From the NCBI RefSeq assembly GCF_006874625.1, contig NZ_CP030034.1, positions 3,224,001-3,288,000 on the forward strand: a stretch of DNA of 64,000 nucleotides, in the 5' to 3' direction. Origin of the DNA: Bdellovibrio sp. NC01. GTDB taxonomy: Bacteria > Bdellovibrionota > Bdellovibrionia > Bdellovibrionales > Bdellovibrionaceae. The notes beneath the pieces were generated by a model. That model saw nothing but the letters and a program-made list of their open reading frames with translations, was not told the DNA's origin and ran no database searches. Positions 1 to 8,520 of the stretch are shown here, piece by piece. Every line of letters starts with the position of its first letter. Position 1 is the stretch's first letter. Both the position numbers and the translations under genes were made by a program.

Positions 1-410
1 CGGATGTGAAGATGGATAAAGCGGGACCGAAATCTCCGCACGATCCGTTGATGGGTGAAGTTTCATCTGTGGTTGATATTCAAAGTCAGGCGTTCCAAGG
101 TTATTTGTCAGTGTCTTTTGATAAAGGCAGTTACCTTGAAGTTGTTTCCGTCATGTTGATGGAAGAGCAAACTGAATTAAACGCTGACAACCAAGACGCT
201 GTCGGAGAAATCAATAATATCATCTTCGGTAACGCGAAGGCCGAAATCTCGAACTTTGGCGTGAAGATGACAGTGCCTAGAGTGATCTTAGGTGCCAATC
301 AATCAGTTCCATGCGCCCAGGGTTCTGCGGGAATGCTTATTCCATTCTCAACAGCCAAGGGTAAATTCTATATCAACGTGGTAGCTCTACCCGTTGCTAA
401 AGCGGCTTAG
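1..410 (+). CDS. CheX-like CheY-P phosphatase, 5' end outside window
   Basis: The reading frame is open to the window edge (codon 3-5 is GAT), so the N-terminus is missing; a GTG at 6 is not the true start. About 135 residues are visible and match the CheX/CheC core. The segment GEINNIIFGNAK carries the E-x-x-N signature of these phosphatases, which dephosphorylate the chemotaxis regulator CheY. Upstream is an amphipathic SVSFDKGSYLEVVS strand-helix, downstream a VPRVILG strand and a final KFYINVVALP strand, as in CheX. Full CheX proteins are about 155 residues, so little is lost. It ends before a strong bidirectional terminator. A stand-alone CheX-fold receptor adaptor is the alternative. 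Confidence 0.8.
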   Translation, partial: DVKMDKAGPKSPHDPLMGEVSSVVDIQSQAFQGYLSVSFDKGSYLEVVSVMLMEEQTELNADNQDAVGEINNIIFGNAKAEISNFGVKMTVPRVILGANQSVPCAQGSAGMLIPFSTAKGKFYINVVALPVAKAA

Positions 411-435
411 TTTTTAAATTAAAATAAGAAGGTAA

Positions 436-466
436 AAAAAGAGCGAGTATCAAACTCGCTCTTTTT
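436..466. terminator. Bidirectional intrinsic terminator
   Basis: GAGCGAGT (441-448) pairs perfectly with ACTCGCTC (454-461) around an ATCAA loop. The stem is flanked by an A-run and a T-run, so it works in both directions. It lies between the convergent CheX-like gene and thioesterase gene. Confidence 0.9.
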
Positions 467-468
467 AT

Positions 469-873
469 TTATTCCATGCCGATAGCTTTGCGCCACTCTG
501 GTGTTGGTTCGATCAACTTTCTTGCTTCCATGTCGAATAGACCGAAAGTAAAGACCGCTTCGCTGGCGATTGTGCCATCGTCTTTGATCATACGTTGCAC
601 CATGTGCCCGATCTTGCCTTTATAATCCAACATCTCAACCGTGATCGTGATGTTTTCGCGCAGCTTGATTTCGCGCAAGAACTTCAAATTCACTTCTAAG
701 ATCACAGGGCCCTTTTTCATTTTATGAATAGCTTGAAAACCGTAACCACGCGGTGTGATCAATTCCCAACGAGCTTCTTCATAGAGGGACAAGTACGTCG
801 CGTTGTTTACGTGACCATATGAATCGATATGTGTTTCTTTGATTTGAACTTTGTATTGAAAAACTTCTGCCAT
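469..873 (-). CDS. Acyl-CoA thioesterase, hotdog fold (YbgC/4HBT family)
   Basis: This 134-residue protein has the length of single-hotdog thioesterases. The motif DSYGHVNNATYL near residues 17-28 is the 4HBT/YbgC active-site helix entry (D..GHVNN..Y), and the later strand VILEVNLKFLREIKL is typical. Members hydrolyse acyl-CoA or acyl-ACP thioesters in the cytosol; the chain length here is unknown. It starts 10 bases after the phnE stop, so it is probably the last gene of the phnDCE operon. That is an odd partner for a phosphonate importer and may be only transcriptional convenience. Confidence 0.85.
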   Translation of the reverse strand: MAEVFQYKVQIKETHIDSYGHVNNATYLSLYEEARWELITPRGYGFQAIHKMKKGPVILEVNLKFLREIKLRENITITVEMLDYKGKIGHMVQRMIKDDGTIASEAVFTFGLFDMEARKLIEPTPEWRKAIGME

Positions 874-883
874 GTTGACCTTC

Positions 884-1891
884 TTACTTCAGTGCTTCGC
901 GGATGTAAGCGGAGGCTTGATCAAGCGCCCACACCACAACTGCGATCACGACGATGATACATCCCACTTCGCGCCACATTGCTTGTCCCTGATACTGCAC
1001 CAGCATTGTGCCGATACCGCCACCACCGACAAGCCCGATCACTGTCGCCATTCGCACATTGATATCCCAGCGATAGACCGTAAATGAAATATACGGCAAT
1101 AGCACTTGAGGAACAATCGCATACCAAATTGTTTGCAGTTTATTTGCACCCGTGGACTCGATTGCTTCAAGCGGACCCTCTTCAACGGATTCGACCATTT
1201 CAGAATACTGTTTTGCTAAGGAGGCCACAGAATGAATCATCAATGCCAGCATTCCTGCGAACGGTCCGATGCCGACCCACACGGAAAAAATAATCGCCCA
1301 GATCAATGCTTCAATCGAACGCGTCACATTCAACAATGTTCTTAAAGCTAAGTACACCGAATAAGCCGCAGGTCCACGCATGATATTTTTTGCGCTAAAA
1401 AAACTCAATACAAACGCCACCGGAATTGCGAAAGCGGTTGCTAAGAACGCCATGAAGATTGTTTCAATGATGTTAATCACTGCACGAGGTAGCACGTCCC
1501 AATTTGGATTGAGCAAACCTTTAAAAAGTCTGACAGCTCCTGCAAACCCGTTTTGATCAAACAATTCGATAAACGAAAACTGCGTTTTCATTAAGGCCAC
1601 GACGAAGGCCAGCAGCAAGCTGATCACCAGTTGCCACCCCCAGAAGCTGCGATACCACGAATGGATTTCATTCACCGGAACTGTTTTAAATAAAACATCA
1701 CCCAAAGTTGCAACTTTGCGCGAGCGCAGTACAAGACTGACAGCGGCACTTATTCCTAAAAATAAAATCACGTAAAGCAAGTCGCGTGTCAGATTCAACA
1801 ACTGCTCATCCGTGATCGCGAATGCAGCGATTGTGATAATTCCCAATACAAAAGCGCCAAGAACGCTATCAAAGACCGTCCGTCGAAACAT
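884..1891 (-). CDS. phnE: Phosphonate-type ABC transporter permease PhnE
   Basis: Inner-membrane permease of 335 residues with several membrane segments and a BPD-type coupling region (EGPLEAIESTGANKLQTIWYA), which contacts the ATPase PhnC. A longer frame from 1963 exists, but ATG 1891 is preceded by GGGGAGGG with 8 bases spacing and overlaps phnC by only 23 bases, so I use it. It is longer than a typical PhnE (about 260-290 residues) because of additional N-terminal membrane segments. It forms an importer with PhnC and PhnD. No C-P lyase genes are visible here, so the substrate could be phosphonate, phosphite, phosphate or a phosphate ester. Confidence 0.85.
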   Translation of the reverse strand: MFRRTVFDSVLGAFVLGIITIAAFAITDEQLLNLTRDLLYVILFLGISAAVSLVLRSRKVATLGDVLFKTVPVNEIHSWYRSFWGWQLVISLLLAFVVALMKTQFSFIELFDQNGFAGAVRLFKGLLNPNWDVLPRAVINIIETIFMAFLATAFAIPVAFVLSFFSAKNIMRGPAAYSVYLALRTLLNVTRSIEALIWAIIFSVWVGIGPFAGMLALMIHSVASLAKQYSEMVESVEEGPLEAIESTGANKLQTIWYAIVPQVLLPYISFTVYRWDINVRMATVIGLVGGGGIGTMLVQYQGQAMWREVGCIIVVIAVVVWALDQASAYIREALK

Positions 1892-2648
1892 CTTGTGCGC
1901 CCTCCCCGTAAATTTTTTGGAACCATTCATTCGTGATTTCTTCAGGTTTACCTGTGAAGACAATTTCGCCGTCTTTCAAAGCAATCACGCGAGTTGCATA
2001 TTTACGAACTAACGACAGAAAGTGCAGGTTCGCTATGACCGTTAAACCCAACTCTTGATTTACTTTTTTCAGATAGTCCATCACGACATGACAAGTTGCG
2101 GGATCTAATGAAGCGACCGGTTCATCCGCTAACAACAATGTCGGGTTCTGCGTCAGTGCACGCGCAATAGCGACACGTTGTTTCTGCCCGCCTGAAAGTT
2201 GATCGGCACGCAGGTGCGCTTTTTCCGCGATCCCTACAAGTTTTAAATTCTTAAGCGCTTCATCTTTTTCAGCTTGCGAGAAAATTCCTAAAATACTTTG
2301 CAGAGTTTTCTTCTGCCCGAGCTTGCCCATCAAAACGTTTTTCAAAACGCTCTGACGTGGAATCAAATTGAAATGCTGAAAGATCATCCCCATTTTGCGG
2401 CGAAGCGAACGGATCTCTTCGCGCTTTTCAATTTTGCCGATGTCTTGTCCTTGGAACTGAATGCTGCCTGATGTGGGCTCTTGCAAACGATTCAGACATC
2501 TCATTAATGTAGATTTACCGGAACCACTGAGACCGATCACAACAAGGAATTCTCCTTGTTGCACATCAAAACTGACTCCGCGTAGAGCCTGCACTCCGTT
2601 CGGATAAGTTTTCTTTAAATCTTTAACGGCCAATAAAGTCGTGCTCAC
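1869..2648 (-). CDS. phnC: Phosphonate-type ABC transporter ATPase PhnC
   Basis: A 259-residue ABC ATPase. The Walker A GLSGSGKS, signature LSGGQKQR and Walker B LLLADEPVASLDP are intact, followed by the H-loop region around VIANLHFL. Sequence order and operon context match PhnC, the energising subunit of the PhnCDE importer, which binds the inner face of PhnE. Translation starts at a GTG (2648) whose first G is also the last base of the phnD TAG stop, so phnD and phnC are likely translationally coupled. Confidence 0.9.
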   Translation of the reverse strand: MSTTLLAVKDLKKTYPNGVQALRGVSFDVQQGEFLVVIGLSGSGKSTLMRCLNRLQEPTSGSIQFQGQDIGKIEKREEIRSLRRKMGMIFQHFNLIPRQSVLKNVLMGKLGQKKTLQSILGIFSQAEKDEALKNLKLVGIAEKAHLRADQLSGGQKQRVAIARALTQNPTLLLADEPVASLDPATCHVVMDYLKKVNQELGLTVIANLHFLSLVRKYATRVIALKDGEIVFTGKPEEITNEWFQKIYGEGAQDVSTDGL

Positions 2649-3544
2649 TATTTTTTCTCCGGAACCATCGTTTTCAACATCTCACGAACTGTGTCGTAAT
2701 CTGCATCCGTTGATTTCTTAAGATTCGTCGCACCCAACATCAAGTCCATGGCCTTTTTTCCCTCTGGAGTCGCCACAAACTGCAAAAGCGTGTCGCTGAT
2801 CTTTTCCTTCATCTCTTCAGGAATATCTTTACGGAAAACGATTGGATCGTTAGGAATAGGTTCAGACAATTCAATGATTTTTACTTTTTGCTCGACATCA
2901 GGATATTGCAACTTCACCAAACGACGCGCATCTTCGATTTGTCCATCTTGTGGTGGCGAATAGTAAGCCGCCCCTGCATCCACTTGACCTTGGTAGATCA
3001 TCGTCACAACAGCATCATGATTCATCGCGAACACTGTAGCCTTCGGTTCAATCTTTTTGTCGTGCAAAGTTTTTAACGGCAGCAAGTATCCCGACATAGA
3101 TGCCGGATCAACGAACGCCATCTTTTTACCATGCAGATCTTTAAGCGTTTTAATTTTACTATCTGATCGCGCCAAGAATTCAGACTGGTAAGTGGCAAGG
3201 CCATAGCGAATAACGGTTAGACGCGCTTCAACACCATAGGCCTTGTGCGCCATATAGTATCCGTAAGTGTTGATTGCAGCGACATCCGCACGTTGTGTCC
3301 CAAAAGATTCAACGACTGCAACGAACGACTGCGGAATAGTAATTTGAAATTTGTAAGGAGTATTCTTCTCTAGATAGTCTTTGAGGATTTTTGAATTATC
3401 CGACAAAACCTTTGCGTCGACTGACGGCACCAAATGAAATTTGATCGGATTTTCTGCAGAGCCCAGCGCTTCTTTTTTCAAATGACATCCAGCAAGCAAA
3501 AGACCGCCGCCGACAGAGAGTAACGCAAGAAGATGTTTCACCAT
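2648..3544 (-). CDS. phnD: Phosphonate/phosphate-ester binding lipoprotein PhnD
   Basis: A 298-residue solute-binding protein of the PhnD (PF12974-type) fold. It begins with a lipoprotein signal ending in the lipobox LLAGC around residue 20, so it is anchored rather than free in the periplasm. Characteristic PhnD features are SFVAVVESFGTQRADVAAIN and KKMAFVDPASMSGYLLPL, the loop that coordinates phosphoryl groups. It is the first gene of phnD-phnC-phnE-thioesterase and should define substrate specificity. The exact ligand cannot be read from the sequence. Confidence 0.88.
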   Translation of the reverse strand: MVKHLLALLSVGGGLLLAGCHLKKEALGSAENPIKFHLVPSVDAKVLSDNSKILKDYLEKNTPYKFQITIPQSFVAVVESFGTQRADVAAINTYGYYMAHKAYGVEARLTVIRYGLATYQSEFLARSDSKIKTLKDLHGKKMAFVDPASMSGYLLPLKTLHDKKIEPKATVFAMNHDAVVTMIYQGQVDAGAAYYSPPQDGQIEDARRLVKLQYPDVEQKVKIIELSEPIPNDPIVFRKDIPEEMKEKISDTLLQFVATPEGKKAMDLMLGATNLKKSTDADYDTVREMLKTMVPEKK

Positions 3545-3596
3545 GAAGCCTCCAAAATCATTATAGAAATTCCCTCTGACAGAGCAAGAAAAGTCT

Positions 3597-3626
3597 TTGC
3601 CTTAACCAGACCCTAAAAGTTAGAAT
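3597..3626 (+). promoter_or_regulatory. Sigma-70-type promoter for a leaderless HAD mRNA
   Basis: -35 TTGCCT at 3597-3602, 18-base spacer, -10 TAGAAT at 3621-3626. The -10 ends 8 bases before the ATG at 3635, so transcription should begin within a few bases of the start codon. No Shine-Dalgarno sequence precedes the ATG. Confidence 0.5.
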
Positions 3627-3634
3627 AAACCCCT

Positions 3635-4366
3635 ATGCTAGAGGCTCTTCTTGTCAATATTCAGAATATTTCAGCCAAGGGAGCAAAGTGCCTTGCGGTC
3701 TTTGACTTGGATTCAACACTTTTCGACGTGAGTCCACGTTTAGAGCGTATCCTGCTTGATTTCGCTGCTGAACCCGAATTTCAAAAACGTTTTCCCGAAC
3801 AAGTCGCACTTTTTAAAGGCATTAAGACTCGCCACACAGACTGGGGCTTTACCAATGCTTTACAAAGAATTGGTCTAGATGGAAAGCATCCCGATTTCGA
3901 AGAAGCTCTTCATGATTATTGGTATGAGCGTTTCTTTTCCAACGAATATCTTGAATTCGATCATCCTTCTGAAGGCGCTGTCGAGTTTGTAAAGGACGTT
4001 GTCGAAGCCGGCGCCGAAATCGCGTACCTTACCGGCCGTGATGTGCAACGCATGGGACCTGGTTCTGAATCTGTTTTGCGTAAATGGAATTTTCCTATCA
4101 ATGATCGCGCCCGTTTGATTTTGAAACCGCACAAGTCGATGGACGACGCGGAATTCAAAACCGACTGGATCGTCGGCGAAGTGAATCAGAACAAGTTCGA
4201 AAAAATTTATTTCTTTGATAACGAGCCGGTGATTCTTCACCGCATGAATGACAAATGCCCGCAGGTGCAAATTTATTTCCTTGATACGACTCATTCAGGT
4301 AAAGCTCATCCGCCAGAAAATCTTCCGCGCCTGTTGAATTTTCTGCGCAACCCAAAGGGGTCTTAA
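3635..4366 (+). CDS. HAD-superfamily hydrolase
   Basis: A 243-residue cytosolic protein with all four HAD motifs: I DLDST (nucleophile Asp near residue 24), II LTGRD, III a Lys in the KPHKS region, and IV FFDNEP. An alpha-helical cap lies between motifs I and II. HAD enzymes mostly hydrolyse phosphate esters; the substrate here is unknown. There is no signal peptide. The start has no ribosome-binding site and a -10 box sits 8 bases upstream, suggesting a leaderless message. The stop abuts the ATG of the following methyltransferase gene, and HrpB follows, so the three genes likely form an operon. Confidence 0.85.
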   Translation: MLEALLVNIQNISAKGAKCLAVFDLDSTLFDVSPRLERILLDFAAEPEFQKRFPEQVALFKGIKTRHTDWGFTNALQRIGLDGKHPDFEEALHDYWYERFFSNEYLEFDHPSEGAVEFVKDVVEAGAEIAYLTGRDVQRMGPGSESVLRKWNFPINDRARLILKPHKSMDDAEFKTDWIVGEVNQNKFEKIYFFDNEPVILHRMNDKCPQVQIYFLDTTHSGKAHPPENLPRLLNFLRNPKGS

Positions 4367-5023
4367 ATGTTATACCTAGTTGCCACACCTATCGGCGACA
4401 CGAATGAGATTTCATTGCGTGCTCTAGATATTCTTCGCGAAAGTGAAATCATCATTTGCGAAAGCACGAAAGAAGCTTCGAAGCTTCTGCGCTCGCACGG
4501 CATCACTGGCAAGAAGTACGAAGTTCTTGATGAACACTCGACTGCTGATGATAAAGCGGCTTTGGTTCCTTTGTGTGCAGAAAAGCAAGTAGCATTGGTG
4601 ACTGATTGTGGGACTCCGGGGTTCTGTGATCCAGGCGCTGATCTTGTGCGTTTGTGTCGTCAAAAGAATATTCAGGTGAAATCAGTCTTGGGTGCTTCGG
4701 CCCTTATGGGTTTGTTGTCTTTAAGTGGCCAACGCTTAGACGAATTTGTGTTTCGTGGCTTCTTGCCGGCCGAAACGGAATCTCGTGGTAAAGCTTTGCG
4801 TGAATTGACGAAAGAAAAGCGCGCGACGATTATCATGGATACTCCTTATCGTTTGAAAAAAACCTTGAACGATATGAAAGAGCATTTTTCTAATCGCCGC
4901 TTCCTTCTGACTTTGAATTTATCACAAGAAGACGAAACGGTTCTTGATGGCAATATCGATTCATTGATCGCGAAGAATCCTTTTGAAAAAGCAGAATTCA
5001 TGCTGCTGATTTATCCTGCTTAA
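4367..5023 (+). CDS. RsmI-like SAM-dependent methyltransferase (short form)
   Basis: This 218-residue protein belongs to the tetrapyrrole-methylase fold group that includes RsmI, which 2'-O-methylates C1402 of 16S rRNA. Visible hallmarks are LVATPIGD at the N-terminus, the CESTKEASKLL segment, and DCGTPGFCDPG, the counterpart of RsmI's DAGTP..DPG loop. It is about 65 residues shorter than E. coli RsmI and lacks the C-terminal helical domain, so it may be a shorter paralogue with a different RNA target. The start codon directly follows the HAD gene stop. Confidence 0.75.
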   Translation: MLYLVATPIGDTNEISLRALDILRESEIIICESTKEASKLLRSHGITGKKYEVLDEHSTADDKAALVPLCAEKQVALVTDCGTPGFCDPGADLVRLCRQKNIQVKSVLGASALMGLLSLSGQRLDEFVFRGFLPAETESRGKALRELTKEKRATIIMDTPYRLKKTLNDMKEHFSNRRFLLTLNLSQEDETVLDGNIDSLIAKNPFEKAEFMLLIYPA

Positions 5024-5024
5024 T

Positions 5025-7550
5025 ATGAACAAGATTACTTTGCCCGTTGATGACTTCATCAACGAGATCCAAAACAAACTGCGCAGTGGTAATAACTTAG
5101 TCATTACTGCCGCACCGGGTGCGGGTAAGACAACTCGCTTACCGCCCGCTTTGTTACAGATCGTCGCAAAGAAGATCATTGTCCTTGAACCACGTCGTAT
5201 GGCTGCAATTGCCGCCGCCCATCGTATTGCTGAAGAAAATGGTTGGCAGGTTGGTGAAGAAGTCGGTTACCAAGTTCGTTTTGCGAATAAAACTTCTGCA
5301 AAAACTCGTCTGATTTTTATGACGGAAGCTTTATTGGCCAGACAGATGTTGGACGATCCTGAATTAAGTGATGTCGATCTGGTTATTCTTGATGAGTTTC
5401 ACGAACGTTCCATGCACGTCGATTTAGCTCTAGGTTTACTCAAAGAATTGCAAGAACTGGGTCGCGATATTAAGTTGCTTGTGATGTCGGCGACACTCGA
5501 AGCGGAAAAAATCTCTGCCTATCTCGGGGATTGCCCTGTGATTTCCGTTCCCGGAAAATTGTTTGAGCTAAATACGATCTATCAAAAAAACTCGCAAGTG
5601 CTGCAAACCTCACCGGCTTTTTATGACAATCTTGTTGCAACAGTAAAAGAAGCGACTGGCAAAACAGACAAAGACGTCCTTGTGTTCCTGCCTGGCGTTG
5701 GCGAAATTGAGCGCACTAAAAATCTCTTAGAGGATTGGGCCAGCGGTCGCGGCATTGAACTTGTGATCTTGCATGGAACATTAGGCTTGGAAGATCAGCG
5801 AAAAGCCTTACAGAAAACATCATCGCAAAGAGTGATTTTATCAACCAACATCGCAGAATCTTCGGTCACACTTGATGGTGTGAATACGGTTATTGATTCG
5901 GGTCTTGCGAAAAACATGAAACAAGATTATCGCACCGGCTTTTCTCGTCTTGAGTTAGGTCGCATTAGTTTATCAAGCGCCATTCAGCGTGCGGGCCGTG
6001 CCGCCAGACAGTTTCCTGGTGTCAGTTACCGTATGTGGAATAAAATGGATGAACTTTCATTCACAAAAAGTGAAACCGCTGAAATTCAGCGTGTGGATCT
6101 GACAGAAAGTTTATTGTTTCTTGCCGCTCAAGGTGTCAGTGATTTCCAAAATTTCTCGTGGTTTGAAAAGCCCAACAGCATCGCGATTGAAAAAGCCTTG
6201 CAGTATTTGCGTTTGGCAAAAGCACTGACTGCAGAAAATAAAATTACGGATCTGGGAAAACAAATTCTGCACTTTCCTCTTCCTGTGCGTTTGGCAAAGC
6301 TTGTTTTAGTTTCGATTCAACGTGACTGCCCTGCTTTGGGCGCCGACCTTGCGGCCTTACTGCAAGAACGCGATATTCTTCGTAAAGACTCCTCCCATGC
6401 GTTCCTGGGAGATAAAACGGAGTGTGATCTGACTGTACGTTTAGAAATCTTGCAACAGTATCGCAAATCCGGCAAAGCCCCCAAAGAAGCTGGATTCTTT
6501 TCTTTGCAGACTGTCGATCAATCCGCGAAACAAATTCTGGCGCTCGCAAAGAAAATCGCAAGCACCAAGACTCAAAAAGAATCTGACGATCTTGAAACAC
6601 GCACGTTATTGCTAAAAGCCTTCCCCGATCGCCTATGCCGTCGCAGAGGAAGCTCTGAACGTGCCCTGATGGTTGGTGGTCGCGGTGTGAAACTGCAACA
6701 AGATTCGCTCGTTAAAACATCTGAATTCTTCGTCGCTTTAAATGGCGTGGAAGGTTCTAGCGATGCGGAAACCATGGTCAGCCTTGCTTGTGGCTTTAGC
6801 AAAGATTTCATCCTTTCGCACTTTAAAGAAGACATCGAAAAAGTCAAAGACGTCACTTTCTTAGAGGAAAAAGGTCAATTTTTCATTCGCGAATACAGAT
6901 CCTTGTTCGGCCTTCCTTTAGAAGAACCCAGTCTGTCGCCAGCCTCAAAACAAGATGTCGAAGAAAAGTTGCCCCAAGTCTTAGTTGAAAAATGGGATCT
7001 GGTTTTAAAAAATAACGACGGCCTTGCAAGCTGGTGGCAACGCTTAGAGTTTTATCGCCGTCATGAAGGACTTTCTTTCGAAAACAAAATCGAACAATTA
7101 AAACTTGAAGCCTTCACGCAAGCTGCGATGGGCGAAAGCAAACTGCAAACGATCTTCGAAAAAGACCTCGTCTTCTTTTTTGAAAATGTATTTCCTTCTG
7201 ATTTCGTGCAGACCTTAAGAAAAGAACTCCCCGACAAAATCGAAGTTCCAAGTCGTAGCCGCATCAAAGTCATCTACCCAGAAGACAAAGCTCCATATTT
7301 AGAAGTGCGCATTCAAGAAGTTTTTGGCCTACAAGAAACACCAAAGCTACTGAACGGAAAAATTCCAGTAACCTTCCACTTATTGGGACCAAACTTCCGC
7401 CCCGTGCAAGTCACGTCAAATTTAGAAAGCTTTTGGAAAAACGGTTACCCGGAAGTGCGCAAAGAATTGCGTATCAAATACCCAAAACACCAATGGCCCG
7501 AAGATCCGGCCGACGGAACGCCCGAAGCCAAAGGTCGCCGACGTCACTAA
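5025..7550 (+). CDS. hrpB: ATP-dependent RNA helicase HrpB (DEAH family)
   Basis: An 841-residue SF2 helicase, about the size of E. coli HrpB. Motif I is APGAGKTTRLP near residue 32, motif II is the variant DEFH (LDEFHERSMHVD), motif III SATLE, motif V STNIAESSVTLDGV and motif VI QRAGRAAR. The ratchet/WH region and an HrpB-type C-terminal domain follow. The DEFH box rather than DEAH/DEVH is a mild oddity seen in this family. HrpB's cellular role in most bacteria is unclear; RNA processing is assumed. It begins two bases after the RsmI-like gene stop. Confidence 0.88.
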   Translation: MNKITLPVDDFINEIQNKLRSGNNLVITAAPGAGKTTRLPPALLQIVAKKIIVLEPRRMAAIAAAHRIAEENGWQVGEEVGYQVRFANKTSAKTRLIFMTEALLARQMLDDPELSDVDLVILDEFHERSMHVDLALGLLKELQELGRDIKLLVMSATLEAEKISAYLGDCPVISVPGKLFELNTIYQKNSQVLQTSPAFYDNLVATVKEATGKTDKDVLVFLPGVGEIERTKNLLEDWASGRGIELVILHGTLGLEDQRKALQKTSSQRVILSTNIAESSVTLDGVNTVIDSGLAKNMKQDYRTGFSRLELGRISLSSAIQRAGRAARQFPGVSYRMWNKMDELSFTKSETAEIQRVDLTESLLFLAAQGVSDFQNFSWFEKPNSIAIEKALQYLRLAKALTAENKITDLGKQILHFPLPVRLAKLVLVSIQRDCPALGADLAALLQERDILRKDSSHAFLGDKTECDLTVRLEILQQYRKSGKAPKEAGFFSLQTVDQSAKQILALAKKIASTKTQKESDDLETRTLLLKAFPDRLCRRRGSSERALMVGGRGVKLQQDSLVKTSEFFVALNGVEGSSDAETMVSLACGFSKDFILSHFKEDIEKVKDVTFLEEKGQFFIREYRSLFGLPLEEPSLSPASKQDVEEKLPQVLVEKWDLVLKNNDGLASWWQRLEFYRRHEGLSFENKIEQLKLEAFTQAAMGESKLQTIFEKDLVFFFENVFPSDFVQTLRKELPDKIEVPSRSRIKVIYPEDKAPYLEVRIQEVFGLQETPKLLNGKIPVTFHLLGPNFRPVQVTSNLESFWKNGYPEVRKELRIKYPKHQWPEDPADGTPEAKGRRRH

Positions 7551-7606
7551 TAGAATTGTTAATGCATTGTAGCCGTAAAAAAGAAGCAGGCACCCTCGAA
7601 AAGGGA

Positions 7607-7643
7607 CCGCCGACTCACGAGCTGCAGAGATGTGAGCCGGCGG
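7607..7643. other. Strong imperfect hairpin between convergent genes
   Basis: CCGCCG (7607-7612) and CTCAC (7614-7618) pair with GTGAG (7632-7636) and CGGCGG (7638-7643), with one A-C mismatch and a 13-base loop. No proper T-run follows on either strand. It sits between hrpB and the rpsD-operon end and could act as a terminator-like or mRNA-stability element. Confidence 0.45.
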
Positions 7644-7657
7644 AAGGTACAAAAAAT

Positions 7658-7879
7658 CTAGTGAACTTTAGTGCGTGAACAGTCGGCGCAGATTTGGTCT
7701 GCGTCTTGTTCTTCTTTTTGCTCTAGGTAAGCCAAGAACGAGGCGAAGCGAAAAGAAATGTCATACAAAGTATCCATATCGAAGACAAATTTTTCGCCAG
7801 CCATTGTGACAGAGACAAACTCGTTGTTTACTTCTTCGAGTGTGATCTCTTCAGCTTCAAGAAATTTTGTGTTTTTCAT
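7658..7879 (-). CDS. Small acidic protein of unknown function, rpsD operon
   Basis: A 73-residue protein I do not recognise. It is acidic in the N-terminal two thirds (LEAEEITLEEVNNEF) and has a strand-like VSVTMAGEKFVFDMDTLYDISF segment and a C-x2-C pair (CADC) near the end. It starts 14 bases after the rpsD stop with AGGAAA upstream, so it is probably co-transcribed with rpsD. A 10-base palindrome GGAAATTTCC (7882-7891) covers its ribosome-binding site. Confidence 0.65.
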   Translation of the reverse strand: MKNTKFLEAEEITLEEVNNEFVSVTMAGEKFVFDMDTLYDISFRFASFLAYLEQKEEQDADQICADCSRTKVH

Positions 7880-7893
7880 AGGGAAATTTCCTA

Positions 7894-8520
7894 TTAACCA
7901 CGTAAAGAGTAGTAGCTGATCACAAGACCTGCGTCGAATGTGAACGGCACTGCTTCAATGTTTGGTTCATCCGTCAAACGACCCGTTTCAACTCCACCTT
8001 TTTCTTCTTTTGACATGAATGATGGCAATGGAAGACGTGGGTTTTGTTTCGCTTGAAGATAAACTTGGTTTTCGTAAGCATCCGCTTTCAACGAGATAAC
8101 ATCGCCCACTTTAATGATTTGCGAAGAGATGTTAACTTTTTTACCGTTAACCAAAACTTTACCGTGAGAAACCATTTGTTTCGCAGCAGGAATGCTTGGC
8201 GCAAAGCCCAATCTGAAAACAACATTGTCCAAACGTTTTTCAAGCAAGTTAACCAATGAATCAACCCAGTTCGTGTTTGAAGACTTCTGAGCTTTTTTGA
8301 TGAAGCGACGGAATTGTTCTTCACGCACGTTGTAGTGCAAACGAAGTTTTTGTTTCTCTTCAAGTTGCAAACCGAATTCAGAATATTTACGGCGACGTTG
8401 CCCGTGTTGACCTGGAGGATAAGGCTTTCTTTCCATGGCTCCCGCTTTACCCAAGCCTGGAAGTTCCATCAGAAGACGTCTTTGTTTTTTGAAACGAGGT
8501 GATTTACCTTTTCTGTTCAT
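7894..8520 (-). CDS. rpsD: 30S ribosomal protein S4
   Basis: A 208-residue S4. The hallmark PPGQHGQRRRK near residues 35-45, LQLEEKQKLRLHYNVREEQFRR, and the S4 RNA-binding domain (LEKRLDNVVFRLGFAPSIPAAKQMVSHGKVLVNG) are all present. It is a zinc-free form with no N-terminal cysteines. S4 binds 16S rRNA early in 30S assembly. The gene is not next to rpsM, rpsK or rpoA, so it lies outside the usual alpha operon; either the operon is split here or this is a second copy. An AAAGGAT ribosome-binding site precedes the ATG. Confidence 0.95.
   Translation of the reverse strand: MNRKGKSPRFKKQRRLLMELPGLGKAGAMERKPYPPGQHGQRRRKYSEFGLQLEEKQKLRLHYNVREEQFRRFIKKAQKSSNTNWVDSLVNLLEKRLDNVVFRLGFAPSIPAAKQMVSHGKVLVNGKKVNISSQIIKVGDVISLKADAYENQVYLQAKQNPRLPLPSFMSKEEKGGVETGRLTDEPNIEAVPFTFDAGLVISYYSLRG

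Noticed and set aside
1892-1963. Longer start of phnE
   Set aside because: It would overlap phnC by 95 bases, while ATG 1891 has a strong GGGGAGGG site.
7433-7678. 81-codon frame overlapping the hrpB end
   Set aside because: It has no ribosome-binding site, overlaps hrpB and runs through a hairpin; composition is arbitrary.
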